A stretch of 33,956 nt of DNA, taken from the NCBI GenBank assembly GCA_001599935.1, contig BCIJ01000034.1:1-33956 (forward strand). Reading direction: 5' to 3'. The stretch is from Holtermannia corniformis. Taxonomy: Eukaryota > Basidiomycota > Tremellomycetes > Holtermanniales. Every line of letters starts with the position of its first letter. The first letter of the stretch is position 1. Below are positions 1 to 11,400 of this stretch, piece by piece. Under the pieces are notes generated by a model. The model was not told the DNA's origin. It saw only the letters and a program-made list of their open reading frames with translations, and did not search any database. Made by a program: the position numbers and the translations under genes.

Positions 1-1959
1 TTCGATCCCGCTACCGTCCTCGTACTCGAAACCGATGCCTCCGACTACGCTATCGCCGCTATCTTATCGCAAAAACCAGCTTGCAGCACCGACAATGCTG
101 AGCTGCGTCCTATCGCCTTCTTCTCCAGAAAAATGACGCCTCCTGAACTCAACTACGAGATTCATGACAAGGAGATGCTCGCCATTATCGCTGCCTTCAA
201 NGAATATCGCCACTATCTCGAAGGGAGTCAACACACCGTTGAAGTGTTGACAGACCACCGATCNCTCGAATACTTTACCTCGTCCAAGCAACTCAATCGT
301 CGTCAAGCCCGCTGGTCCGAATTTCTCTCGGACTTCAACTTTGTCATCAAGTACCGGCCAGGACTCCAAGGGACCAAGCCCGACGCCTTAACCCGTCGTC
401 CCGACGTCCACCCACTTGTCAAAGGTTCAAGCCTCTCCGTTGCTGCCAATCCGCACAACTTTCAGCAGTTACTCAAGCCCGGTCAATACCTCCGTTCCAC
501 CGATCTCATCGTTACATCGACACTTCACGACTCCATCCGTCAGGCGCAAGATCAAGACGACTTCGCCATCGCTACTAAAGATAATCCTGCATCAACCGAC
601 TTCTCCGTCAATCCTGGTGGTCTTCTACTTCGTCACGGCAAGATCTACGTCCCCGAATCCCTTCGCCTCCAACTCGTCACCGAACGTCATGACCGTCCAA
701 CCGTGGGACACCCTGGACGTCGCAAAACTCTTCAACTCGTCCAACGCGACTACTGGTGGCCCAAGATGAAGTCCTTCGTCTTTGACTATGTTGCNACCTG
801 CGACGTCTGCAACCGGGCAAAATCTCGACATCACAAACCGTACGGCGAACTCAAGTCACTCCCTGTTCCACCGTACCCCTGGTCGTCCATATCAATGGAC
901 TTTATCGAGGAACTTCCTGTTTCCAGCGGCTTCAACTCAATCCTTGTCATTGTCGACCGTCTCACCAAGATGGCAATCTTCCTCCCGACGACGACAACCC
1001 TTACCGCCGAGGAACTCGGTCCGCTATTTGTCACACACGTCTTCTCGAAACACGGCATTCCAACAAGCATCGTCTCCGACCGTGGCGCCAAGTTCACGTC
1101 CCGCTTTTGGCAATCGTTTACCAGCCTTCTTGGCATCTCCGCGGACTTCAGCACTGCATTCCATCCGCAATCTGATGGCCAAACCGAGATTGTCAATCAG
1201 GCCCTCGAACAATACCTCCGCATCTTCACGGACTATCAGCAATCAAACTGGTCGTCCCTCCTGCCACTTGCCGAATTTGCATACAACAACCTCCCGCATT
1301 CGTCAACAACCGTGTCCCCGTTCTTTGCCAACAAAGGCTACCACCCAAAAGCCGACTTCGCTCCCGCTCCCATCGAGACCAACGCACCACACGCTGTTCA
1401 GCAAGTTGTCAATCTCAGCAAACTACACAACTTCCTTCGTGATGAGGTCAAAACAGCGATTAGCAACATGGCACGACATTACGACAAGAAACACCTTCCC
1501 GCGCCTGTCTACAATATCGGTGATCAAGTCTGGCTCTCAACACGTAATTTTGCAACCGGTCGTCAAGCCAAGAAACTCGACCACCGCTACGTGGGCCCTT
1601 TCAAGATCACAAAACGCATATCATCCCATGCGTACCAACTCGACCTCCCCACCACCATGCGTGTTCACAACGTCTTCCATGTCAACCTCCTCGAACCGTA
1701 CCGGCCCAACGAAATCACTGGTCGTACGCAAGAACCTCCACCACCTGTCATCGTCAACGGTGAAGAAGAACTCGAGGTCCAAGCCATCCTTGACAGCAAG
1801 ATGGACCGCCGCTATCGTCACGAACCCCTCCGCTACCTTGTCCATTGGAAAGGCTACAATGATACGAACGATACTACTTGGGAACCACTTTCACACTTGG
1901 AGAACGCACTCGACCTTGTTCAAGACTTCCACAAACGACACCCTAATCGACCTCGTTAA
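1..1959 (+). CDS. Pol polyprotein, C-terminal part (RNase H - integrase - chromodomain)
   Basis: The frame is open from base 1 to TAA at 1957-1959 (652 residues seen). Residues 10-110 are RNase H: the first Asp is in [14 protein letters not shown] (D12), Glu in DKEML (E58), Asp in LTDHR (D85), and a late Asp in KPDALTRR. Integrase follows with an H..H / CDVC zinc-binding segment, then the catalytic core: SMDFIEELP (first D), VSDRGAKF (second D), HPQSDGQTE (E). A chromodomain closes the protein, with [17 protein letters not shown]. Chromodomains guide integration to chromatin in this family. Three N bases (201, 264, 795) give undetermined residues. The start is outside the window. Confidence 0.95.
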   Translation, partial: FDPATVLVLETDASDYAIAAILSQKPACSTDNAELRPIAFFSRKMTPPELNYEIHDKEMLAIIAAFXEYRHYLEGSQHTVEVLTDHRXLEYFTSSKQLNRRQARWSEFLSDFNFVIKYRPGLQGTKPDALTRRPDVHPLVKGSSLSVAANPHNFQQLLKPGQYLRSTDLIVTSTLHDSIRQAQDQDDFAIATKDNPASTDFSVNPGGLLLRHGKIYVPESLRLQLVTERHDRPTVGHPGRRKTLQLVQRDYWWPKMKSFVFDYVXTCDVCNRAKSRHHKPYGELKSLPVPPYPWSSISMDFIEELPVSSGFNSILVIVDRLTKMAIFLPTTTTLTAEELGPLFVTHVFSKHGIPTSIVSDRGAKFTSRFWQSFTSLLGISADFSTAFHPQSDGQTEIVNQALEQYLRIFTDYQQSNWSSLLPLAEFAYNNLPHSSTTVSPFFANKGYHPKADFAPAPIETNAPHAVQQVVNLSKLHNFLRDEVKTAISNMARHYDKKHLPAPVYNIGDQVWLSTRNFATGRQAKKLDHRYVGPFKITKRISSHAYQLDLPTTMRVHNVFHVNLLEPYRPNEITGRTQEPPPPVIVNGEEELEVQAILDSKMDRRYRHEPLRYLVHWKGYNDTNDTTWEPLSHLENALDLVQDFHKRHPNRPR

Positions 1960-2005
1960 TCCCCAACAAAACCTCTTCAAACGCTTCGCAGGAGCTCAGC
2001 CTTAT

Positions 2006-2015
2006 GGGGGGGGGG
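2006..2015 (+). other. Polypurine tract of the first retrotransposon
   Basis: A run of ten G lies 4 nt before the LTR start and 46 nt after the pol stop. This is the expected place for the primer of plus-strand DNA synthesis. Confidence 0.8.
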
Positions 2016-2064
2016 ATACTGTCACGACCCGGCCTAGCCCCGGCTCGCACCACCGAATATTCAC

Positions 2065-2150
2065 AGAACTCATCTGAGATTCAACCGGAACTCAGTCGAG
2101 GATCATCTGGAACTCAGCCGGGATTCATCCGGAACTCAGCCGAGATTGTG
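2065..2150 (+). repeat. 22-bp tandem repeats in the U3 part of the LTR
   Basis: Units start at 2065, 2087, 2109 and 2131, each of the form GGAACTCAGCCGAGATTCAT with small changes. The fourth unit is slightly shorter and degrades into related GATTCAGCTGAGACTC sequence up to about 2178. Repeats just upstream of an LTR promoter often act as binding sites for regulators; that role is an inference here. Confidence 0.7.
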
Positions 2151-2229
2151 GGATTCAGCTGAGACTCATTGAGACTCAAACGGTGCTCATGGAGAGGGAT
2201 TGAGAGGGAAAAATGAAAGCCTGCTTTTG

Positions 2230-2237
2230 TATATAAA
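2230..2237 (+). promoter_or_regulatory. TATA box of the LTR promoter
   Basis: TATATAAA lies about 210 nt into the LTR, downstream of the 22-bp repeats. It is the likely U3 promoter, with transcription starting a few tens of bases downstream. Confidence 0.55.
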
Positions 2238-2511
2238 GCCTGCCAGAATCGCCCTTGGGTCTTCTTCCCAAGGATCGATTCTCATATGTTACTTGTGCAA
2301 TCCTAGCACTGGTCAACAGTCGACAGNTCAAGANCAACGTCAAGCCTCNTCTCCGCCTTCGTCGTCGACTTCNTCATTGCCTGCTGCGTTGCCACCGCAG
2401 TCCGATCCTCAGGCAACCCAACCGCCGTCCAACCCTTTCACAAGACTCGTCTCGTGGCACCCTTCGTCGTCCACTCGGCTCGGCCTGACCAACCGGGTTC
2501 GGGTCGTAACA

Positions 2512-4884
2512 CAGCTGCTATAAATACAGTCGTGTATCTTACACTTACATAACAGGGCGAAGCCGCAATGCAGCCTTCAACGTCTTCACCAGCGAGTTCC
2601 ACCGTGTCTGTGTATAACCCGGTAGAGTGAACGGACCATCCGCGCCATCCACGGAGAGTTCTTGGACGTGCTTGATAGCCTGTGTCCAACGATTGGAATC
2701 ATTGTGCGATGTGTGCAGACGCGTCGCAATCTTGTTGACCTGTATGTGTATCAGCCGATTCGGCATGATGACAGACTTGTATGCTGACCTTGACAATGAA
2801 TTTGCGATCGTCGTCGGGCACTTCGATCCCCTCGTTGGCCTTGGCAACCTCGATTTCGTCCGTCTCAACCCGATCAGCCCGCTGGCCAGTCTCTTGATCG
2901 CGAGAGATGAGCGTATCGAGAGCGGTAGGAGGCGCGGCGTCTTTGTCACCCTCGGCTGCCCGATCGTACACGACAAGCTGGTTCGCCGCAACTTGGTAAT
3001 GCGATGTCGTCACCAACTGGCCTTGCGATGCAGAACCTTCGCCGACGTCTTGACCTTCGAGCAGCAAAGGGCTATTGAACGGCACCAGTGATCGCGAAGC
3101 CTGGTCCATGTAAGACAAGGGTATGAACTTGTCAGGGACATCTTCGTCGGCGTTCTCGTCGTCCTCGGCGTCGTCCTTGTCCACTGTCACTGCCGCTGTC
3201 CCGGTTGTTGCCGCAGCTTGCCCTTGCCGGCGCTCTGCCTCTCGCTTCTCGCGATCGGCCTTCTTCTTGGCTGCTTTTTGGGCAGCCCGGTTCTCCGGTG
3301 CCGTCTTTGGCAGGAATGCCGAGCAGATGGCCTGTTGCAGTTAGCTTAGGGTTCCCTCCCAGGTACTAATGGACGCTCACTTACCCGCACAATGAGGTTG
3401 ATAACATGTGCGGAACAGCGGGTACTGGTGTTGCGACCGGTGAAAGCGCCAAGTCCCATGTTACCAAGGCGCTTGAGCATGGCGAGGTTGGGCGAGGCAT
3501 TATCACAGACAACAGTATACAGCTTGTATTGATCAGCGAACGTAGACACGATAATAACATACCTTATCCGTTATACCGTAGGATCGTAATACATTCTTTA
3601 CATTCGCTGCCAGTATATCGGCAGTGTGGCTGCGCGTCTCTCTGCCATCGGGTCAGACGGGTTCACGTATGCGCAGGACGTACTCGATGAAATCCAGCAG
3701 GAAGGACTGTACCGGATAACCCTTCTCGCCCGCAGAAGGGTTGTATCGATATACAACAATACCCAAGAATGGGCGGTGATTCGGGCTAGTCCACCCGTCG
3801 ATGCCTATATGCAGCATGTACGGGGAGGACAAGAGCTCGTCTCTGAGCCGTGACACCATGAACTCGCGCAGCAAGTCCGTGTGTTCACTGACGGCTTGCC
3901 TTGATGGTATCGTGCTCTTCAGCGTCGGTACCCGTTCGACTAGGAGTCGCAGCTGCTCCAATTTAGCCGATGCATCCATCTAGATTCATCTTACGTACCG
4001 CGACATCCTTCATACTCAAGTACGACCGGTTGTTGACAGCACAGCCAATGACGAACGACCACAGACTGTGCCAATAACACGGCTCAAGGAGCTCGAGCTG
4101 GCCAGAGGGATGTACGACGAGCTTGCCCTTCCCTTTCTCCGTCCGCGCATTCTTGCCCTTGCCCTGGATGACCTTGCGGGCCTCTGTGGCGCTCTTGCAC
4201 CGCTTGTAGTGCTCAAGAAGCGATGAGCCGCCTGGGATGTACATCGAGAGGGTGTAGGAATGCTTTTTGCAAGCATTGCATTCCCAGACCACAAGGTATT
4301 CGCGCGGGACGTTCTTGGCGGCCTTGTTGGTCGGCATCTCGTGAGGCTTGAGATGTCGCGGCGCCTTGAAGATCATGCAGTAGTCCGGTAGATCTCCTGA
4401 CTCATGTCTATTGCGCAGCTCGGCTATGCAATTGTCAGCGGTTGGCTCGATCGTGTGTGTGCTGTCAGATGCAACACTCACCGAACTTTGAGCGCGGGGA
4501 CAGTTTTGGGTTCTTGGGAGCCTTCAAGGAGACATCGTCGACTGGCTCTATCGAGCTACTGTTGTGTCGGACGTCTAGCTCACGTCCGTTTGGCTCTTGG
4601 TCGTCTTCTTGCTCTGTGATGGAGTCTTTCACAGACACTACTGCAGTGCCGTCAAGATCAAGCCTTCGCACGTGAGTGTAGGTAAGACATACAGGGACTG
4701 CTCGCGAGGCGGCTGCGGTCGACTGGCGAACATTTCAGCCACCTACGCAGCTTCGATGAAGTATGTACGTACTTTGATCACGCGTACGGCTTCCCGATGC
4801 ATCCGGAGTTGCGCCGTACTTGACGGGTGTCTTGACCATACGGCCGCTAGCTGTACGAGGAGTGGAGAGGGCAGAGTGTGACAT
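2512..4884 (-). mobile_element. hAT-family DNA transposon, interrupted by the Ty3/gypsy element
   Basis: The right part of a hAT transposon is recognised from its transposase. Its coding frame is intact through nine exons and is then broken by the retrotransposon, which sits in an intron. The far part of the transposase and one terminal repeat must be to the left of base 1. The near terminal inverted repeat should lie in 4885-5188, but I could not pick it out without the other end to pair with. Confidence 0.8.
2549..4884 (-). CDS. hAT-family transposase, N-terminal and central part (3' partial)
   Basis: Exons on the minus strand: 4884-4773, 4722-4693, 4640-4482, 4423-3999, 3955-3684, 3641-3563, 3522-3385, 3331-2789 and 2739-2549 (649 codons, all joins in frame, introns 40-58 nt). 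A BED-like zinc site is C149-x2-C152 ... H172-x3-C176. The hAT core shows the first catalytic Asp in IGIDGWTSP (D295), the second in VVCDNASPN (D366), then RCSAHVINL and QTRWNSL. The third catalytic residue and the C-terminal dimerisation region are missing because the frame stops at a GTAAGTG donor at 2548, 37 nt before the LTR. Exons 1-3 are the least certain. No disabling mutation is seen, so the gene could still be spliced around the insertion. Confidence 0.85.
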
Positions 4885-5188
4885 GTTTGCAGAGTAATGG
4901 TCGAAGATGACGTTGGTGCACAGTTTCGAGAAACGTCGATCGCGGATATGCGGCTCTCTGATTGGCTCAGTAAACTTCTCCGCTACATATCGATTGGCTA
5001 CGGCGCCTCCACTGCAACCAACTCAAACTGCTTTGGTTGGCTATAGTCAACGCTCAAAGCCGGTTCAAACTCAGATTGGTTGGCTAGAGTCCCTCCACAA
5101 CCAATATAGCCGCTCGTCAAACGGATTGCCTTTGGCGAGAGTTTGAAGTTTGGCTAAATAACAGGTCTGGTCAGCAGTAGCAAACACA
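4885..5188. promoter_or_regulatory. Divergent upstream region with a CCAAT-box cluster
   Basis: This lies between the hAT start and the aconitase start. ATTGG occurs at 4961-4965, 4993-4997 and 5075-5079, and CCAAT at 5101-5105; near-matches TTGGTTGG lie at 5033-5040. Fungal HAP/CBC complexes bind CCAAT and are known to control respiratory and iron-sulfur genes such as aconitase. That makes HAP control of the downstream gene a reasonable inference. A hAT terminal repeat may also be in this interval. Confidence 0.5.
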
Positions 5189-8100
5189 ATGGTTCTTTCA
5201 AGACTTGCGCAGCGCACAGCATTGCGCTCACGGCGCAGGGGACTCGCTACCTCCGCTGCGCTTCCGACCAAGCCATGCGCATCCATTACCCCGCCCTACC
5301 CGCGCCTGCTCGAGACTCTCAAGGATGTCCGAAACGTACTGGGCAAGGACGCAAAGTTGACACTGGCGGAGAAGATTTTGTACAGTCACTTGAGGAATCC
5401 AGAGGAGAGCCTGGGAGGAAGCGGCAAAGTCCGCGGGGAGAAGTACCTCAAGCTCGCACCTGATCGAGTGGCCATGCAAGTAAGTCGGCATTTCAAGTGG
5501 TCGGGCGACCTGTCTAGTACACGAGCTGCAAGTTGTAGCTGCTGTTGTCAACTTTCTCGACCACGTAGGACGGGCGCTGATCACCTATTCAGGACGCATC
5601 CGCGCAAATGGCTCTCTTGCAATTCATGACTTGCGGCTTACCGACATGTGCTGTGCCAGCTAGCATTCACTGTGCGGATTGCGACTACAACATACTTGTC
5701 TTCTGACATGCTCTCCAGGTGACCACTTGATCCAGGCTCAGACGGGTGCCGAGGCTGATTTGGCGGCGAGTCGGTTCGCGCCCCATAAGCACTCTACTGA
5801 TACATTGGCCTCTATAGCGCTCGATCGCCAACAACTCCGAGGTCTTCGACTTCCTCGAGAGTGCTGCAAAGAAGTATGGCATTGAGTTCTGGCGGCCGGG
5901 CAGCGGAATCAGTAGGTTTTCATCCTGCCCAACTCCTTCAACCAGCAGAATGCTTATCGCTTTGCAGTTCACCAGATTGTGTTGGAAAACTACGCCGCGC
6001 CTGGTCTCCTCATGCTTGGTACCGACTCGCACACTCCTAACGCGGGTGGTCTTGGTATGCTGGCTATCGGTGTTGGTGGCGCCGACGCTGTGGATGCCTT
6101 GACAAACACACCCTGGGAGCTCAAGGCGCCGATGGTGACGGGTGAGTGGCGTTGTAGCGTGCTGAATATTATAGCTGATATTTTGGTCTAGGTGTCAAGC
6201 TCACTGGTCAGCTGAGCGGCTGGGCGACGCCCAAGGACCTCATCTTGCACCTTGCTGGCAAGCTGACTGTTCGGGTACGTCCCAGCATGTCACAAACTAA
6301 GGACACTGTGCTCACGGGCTCTAGGGCGGTACTGGCCGCATCATCGAGTACTTCGGACCCGGCGTTGCCGCGCAGTCGTGCACTGGTCTCGCCACCATCG
6401 CCAACATGGGTGCTGAAGTGGGCGCCACGACGTCGACGTTCCCGTACAGCGAGAACATGCGCTCTTACCTCCACGCTACCGGTCGCGGACCCGTTGCTGA
6501 CGCGGCGGACCGTGCGGCGTCCCAGGGCTTCCTGCAGGCTGATGAAGGTGCCGAGTACGACGAGGTCATTGAGATTGTGAGTTGCGCGGGTATGCACAGC
6601 GTACTTTGTGATGTTGACGAATACCAGGATCTTTCTACTCTCGAGCCGCACCTCAACGGTCCCTTCACCCCCGATCTTGCCACCCCTCTTTCCAAGTTCT
6701 CTGCGTTCATTGCTGAGAACTCATACCCGTCGACCCTCTCCTCCGCTCTGATCGGCTCGTGCACAAACTCGTCATATGAAGACATGTCGCGCGTGGCCTC
6801 AATTGCTGAACAAGCTCACGCCGCCGGCCTCAAGTCCAAGGTCCCCTTCCTGGTCACGCCTGGCAGTGAACTCATCCGCGCGACGATTGAGCGTGATGGG
6901 CTGCAAGCAAAGCTGGAGAGCGTTGGTGCCACTGTGTTGGCGAATGCGTGCGGACCCTGCATCGGCCAGTGGGATCGCGGAGAGAAGAAGGGCGAGGAGA
7001 ACGGTGAGTGTCTGTGATTGCTGCGAGAACATGTCTGACGGTAACGCAGCGATCCTGACCAGCTTCAACCGTAACTTCAAGGCGCGGAATGACGGCAACT
7101 TGAAGACCAGTTAGTCGGATGAAGCCAGGTTTCGAAACCCGCTGACCCTTCAGTGAACTTCCTGGCCTCGCCCGAATTGGTCACTGCCATGTCGTTCGCC
7201 GGCGACCTCAACTTCAACCCAGTCACCGACTCCATCCCCACCCCGAACGGCGAGTTCCGCTTCACCGCTCCTTCAGGCGACCGCCTCCCCTCTTCCGGTT
7301 TCACTCCCGGCGATCTCTCGTTCTCACCTTCCCCTTCGCCCGAGCCCGTGCCCTCCACCGACATTGCCATCTCGCCAACGTCGCAGCGGCTCGAGATCCT
7401 CGCGCCCTTCGACAGCCACTTTGCAGAGGGCAAGCCGATGGAGTTGCCCGAGATGACTTGCTTGATGCGTGTTCGGGGCAAGTGCACTACGGACCATATC
7501 TCGGCGGCTGGACCTTGGTTGAAGTACAAGGGTCACTTGAGCAACATTTCGGAGAACACTTGTGAGTCGATCTTTAAAGGCAGTTGTGCAGCAGCTCATT
7601 ATTCGCAGTGATCACGGCGGTCAATGACGAGGGTGGCGAGGTTAACGTCGCGCGGGACACCGAGGGCGAGGACACGATCCCCAAGGTGATGCAGCGGTAC
7701 AAGGCGCGGAACCAGCCATGGATGCTCGTGGTTGACGACAACTGTGAGTACAGTGATAGTGCCGATCACTGAGCTGACTGAGGTTAGACGGCGAGGGTTC
7801 GGCCCGTGAGCACGCAGCTCTTCAACCACGATTCTACGGTGCTGCGATGATCCTTGCGCGCAGCTTTGCCCGTATTCACGAGACCAACTTGAAGGTCAGT
7901 CGTGGTCCCTTGCTCATGTTGACACTCACTGACACCCCCGCAGAAGCAAGGTGTGCTGCCTTTGGTGCTTGCCGACAAGGCCGACTACTCCAAGATCTCG
8001 GCAGGCGACTCGGTACAAACATCTGGTCTTGACGCTTTGCTCCGCAACGGCATTGGCGAAATCAAGCTGTTCGTGACCAAGCCCTCAGGCGAGAAGCTCG

Positions 8101-8195
8101 AGATCCCAACACGGCATACGATGAGTGTCGACCAGCTGCAGTGGCTCAAGTCTGGCAGCGCGTTGAACTGGATCGCCAGCCAAGCAGGGCGGTAG
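5189..8195 (+). CDS. Mitochondrial aconitate hydratase (aconitase), Aco2-like
   Basis: It converts citrate to isocitrate in the TCA cycle; Aco2-type enzymes in fungi also serve the homocitrate step of lysine synthesis. Exons: 5189-5479, 5593-5671, 5719-5765, 5818-5911, 5968-6141, 6192-6274, 6325-6576, 6628-7003, 7050-7109, 7154-7561, 7609-7743, 7788-7894, 7944-8195. They give 785 aa, the usual aconitase length. A basic N-terminus ([17 protein letters not shown]) looks like a mitochondrial presequence. The 4Fe-4S ligands are in [11 protein letters not shown] and ACGPCIGQW. Other hallmarks are [11 protein letters not shown] and the C-terminal [10 protein letters not shown]. The intron 5766-5817 uses a GC donor. 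The phrases [13 protein letters not shown] and STFPY resemble Aco2 more than Aco1, by memory of the families, so the subtype is tentative. Confidence 0.95.
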
Positions 8196-8476
8196 CTGCA
8201 CACGTACAGGGCATAGACGGGGTTGTCACGAGCATGTATCTTGGGTTGACGACACTGGACCGCCACCGACGCCGCCCGCGCCTATTCACTCCTTTCATGT
8301 GCCCAGACTGACTTTTCCCGATTGCTGCTCGATCCGACGCGTTTCAGACAGTGGTACGCACGGACAACGACATTGTCGACTTCTTGATCGCTCTTCTTCG
8401 CTTCACGGACACTCGGCAGTCTTTCAATTCACTTCTGGGATACAGATCACGTCGCAAAGGACTCTCAATAGCACCT

Positions 8477-11400
8477 ATGGCGGACTCGCCGATCCCTGCG
8501 CTCGACACAAAGTCATCGACCGTCGCGTCGACATCGATGCCGGTCACGCCACGCAATGACTCATCGGTTGAGGTAGACGAGGTGACGGAGACTAAAGAGG
8601 AGGAGGAGGTGAAGGAGTATCAAGATCCAGAGGTGAGTAGTTGTGGTGCAACCAGTAGCACGAGCGGCAATTGGGTGGCGGTGTGTCTAGCTCGAACTAC
8701 TTTGTCGACCTCGCTGCTGTCTCAGGCAGTGCGGGCTACCATTAGTATGAGATGGGTCGCCCACTCGTCAACATTGTGCTCAGAAGCTCCGCTGCTGTGA
8801 CACAAAGGAGCGACAGCAACTCTACCCATCCTTTGCGACGGGCGCGGAAGGACCCAACACCCGGAGATGAAACGGGCGCTGACACGGTCCTTTCCCCACA
8901 GGCCGCAGCACGAGCCGCTCGACTATCCTTCCTGCTAGAGAAGTCGGGTGTATACGCCGAGATCATCGGCAAGCGAATGGAGGCGCAGCGCATCGAGCGG
9001 GCAAAGGCAGAGCACCGTGCTGCCGTTCGCGAGGCCAACAAGAAGACCAAGGTTGAAGCTACTGGTGCCAGCACTGAGCGGAGATCTGGAAGGGCTGCTA
9101 AGCCGGCGGCTGGCATTACCGAGGAGAAGAAGGGGCTCAAGCGCGCTAGCACGAGGAAGCGCAAGGTCGAAGATGTCAAGCACGAGAATGAGGCCGATGC
9201 CGAGCAGCCGGAGCCTGTTTTAGCCTCGGCAAACGCAGAGGAGCCAGAGGTACGTTGGTCTGCGCTCACGAGTGCCTGGGTATTGACATCACGCAGGAAA
9301 CGGCTGTTGAGAAGCAATACTCTTTCCGCCAACCGGCACTCATTACCGGCGCCAAGCTGCGAGACTACCAGCTTGCTGGCGTACAGTGGATGATCTCACT
9401 CTACGAGAATGGTCTTAATGGTATCCTTGCAGACGAGATGGGTCTTGGCAAAGTACGTGGTGTGCGTCCCGACCGGTCTGTCGCTCACCTCGACCAGACG
9501 CTACAAACAATCTCTTTTCTCGCGCACATTCGCGCCAAGGGAACATGGGGACCGTTCCTCATCGTTTGCCCGCTTTCCGTTCTCCATAATTGGGTGTCAG
9601 AATTCGACAAATTTGCGCCCTCGATCCCGGTGATCATGTACCACGGCGCGCCACAGCACCGTGCTGAGCTACGAGCCACGCGCTTGCAGGTGCCGACGGG
9701 TGCCGGCGTCGGCTCGATCAAGGGGCAACGAGCGAGCAAGGGCCACAGCACGGAAACGTTCCCGATTGTGGTGACGACGTATGAGATGGCGATGAAGGAC
9801 CGCGCGCATCTCAGCGGACTGCTGTGGAAGGTTCGTTGCCGACTCTGGGGACGATCGCTCACGGTGATTCAGTACATTGTCGTTGACGAAGGTCATCGTC
9901 TGAAGAACCTGGACTGCAAGTGCGTTGGGGCATCGTATGCACCTTGGCAATGGCTAACTCTGAGCTGCTAGGCTTATTCGAGAACTCAAGTCGTACACCA
10001 GTGCCAATCGCCTGATCTTGACTGGTACTCCGTTGCATGTCAGTGTTTCCGTCACCAGCTGCTTGACTACGCTGACAGCTTATAGAACAACCTTTCCGAG
10101 CTATGGTCATTGCTCAATTTCATCCTGCCCGACATCTTTGATGACCTCGACTCGTTTCAGGAATGGTTCGACCTCGAGGATGTGCACAAAGACGGCGCAG
10201 TGCTCAACAAGGGGTCGATCATTCGGTCTCTGCATGAGATCCTCAAGCCATTCTTGCTTCGCCGGATGAAGACGGAAGTAGAGAAGGACTTGCCGCCAAA
10301 GAAGGAGTACCTGCTCTACGCTCCCTTGACGGTGCAGCAGAAGGACATGTACCAGGCGATAGCGAACCGCACGATCCGCCAATACCTTGTTGACAAGAAG
10401 AGCGGCACGACTAAAGCAGACGCCATCGAGGTCGATGATGAAGAGGGCCAACGGACGCGCAAGAAGCAGCGCAAGAGCTATCATATCGAGGAGAACGATG
10501 ACAAGTACATGGACGACTTGGAGAACGGTCGGGCTGTCGAGCCGACTGGCGTACAGGAGCGATCGGCAGCGGATATCGGGCGGGAGTGGCAAATCTCGAG
10601 AGCCAGTGAGTATGGGCATTCCCGCTAGTTGATACGTACTGAACTGTGCTTTAGCAAAGCAGGTCAACAACATGAAGCTCCAGAATATGATCATGCAACT
10701 ACGCAAGGTGGGTCATTGAACGCCCTCGGCACCACTTGCTCATTGATTAACAGATCTCGAGTCACCCCTTTTTGTTCGACTGGCCAGCCGATCCAGATAC
10801 TGGCGCGTTAGTAGTCAACGAAGACTTGATAAACGCCAGTGGCAAGATGCTGTTGCTCAACCGACTGCTAGACGAGTTGTTCAAGCGAGGTCACAAAGTA
10901 TTGCTTTTCTCCCAGTTCACCACCATGCTCGATGTCATTGTACGTGAAAAGTCTCCGTTTTCAAGACCGAAGCTGAGTCTGTGCAGGAGGATTGGGCGAT
11001 CGAGTACAAGGGCTGGAAGGTCTGCCGTATCGACGGCTCAACGTCACAAGAGTCACGACGAGAGCAAATGCACGAGTTCAACAATGGCGGTGATAGCCCC
11101 GACGCTTGCAAGCTCTTCATCTTGAGCACAAGAGCTGGCGGGTTGGGTATCAACCTCGTTTCGGCCGAGTGAGTAGGATTTGTCATGGCTTGGTCTGCTT
11201 GTTGCTGATCCGCGCAGCACTGTCATCTTCTTCGACCAAGATTGGAGTGCGTTGATCGGCCCTGCCGATAAGAAGACAACTGACGCAAACTCCAGACCCA
11301 CAGATGGACTTGCAAGCCCAGGACCGAGCCCACCGCATCGGCCAGACCAAGCCTGTGCTCGTGTTCCGTCTTGTGTCCGCCCGTGAGCCTCTCCTGCACT

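Larger units (their letters stand above)
1..2511 (+). mobile_element. Ty3/gypsy LTR retrotransposon (chromovirus type), 5'-truncated by window edge
   Basis: The 3' part of an LTR retrotransposon is present: a pol frame (RNase H, integrase, chromodomain), a 10-G polypurine tract and a complete LTR ending in CA. Order RNase H - integrase - chromodomain is the canonical Ty3/gypsy chromovirus order. The element lies inside an intron of the hAT transposase gene on the opposite strand, 37 nt from that intron's 5' splice site. The 5' LTR, gag, protease and reverse transcriptase would be left of base 1. Seven ambiguous bases (N) fall in it, which suggests a consensus of several similar copies. The frame has no stop, so it may be a recent insertion. 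Confidence 0.93.
2020..2511 (+). repeat. 3' long terminal repeat (492 bp)
   Basis: The LTR begins TGTCACGACCCGG right after the polypurine tract and ends GGGTCGTAACA, so the ends are TG...CA inside an imperfect inverted repeat. It contains 22-bp tandem repeats near its start, a TATA box at 2230 and four N bases (2327, 2334, 2349, 2373). The right flank CAGCT would be the target-site duplication if the left flank matches, but that flank is outside the window. Confidence 0.85.

Noticed and set aside
782..2077. Long second frame (431 codons) within the first pol
   Set aside because: It is a shadow frame inside integrase-chromodomain coding sequence, Ser/Thr/Arg-rich by codon shift, with no motif.
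3980..3998. A 19-nt intron (GTACGT...CTAG) in the hAT transposase
   Set aside because: It keeps the frame, but the same donor joins to a later AG to give a normal 43-nt intron with a CTAAAT branch-like site and equal frame continuity. An ultra-short intron is not needed.
4960..5110. Inverted repeats CAACCAA...TTGGTTG as hAT terminal repeats
   Set aside because: They pair with each other inside the interval and may just be CCAAT-type sites. The other end of the transposon is outside the window, so no terminal pair can be shown.
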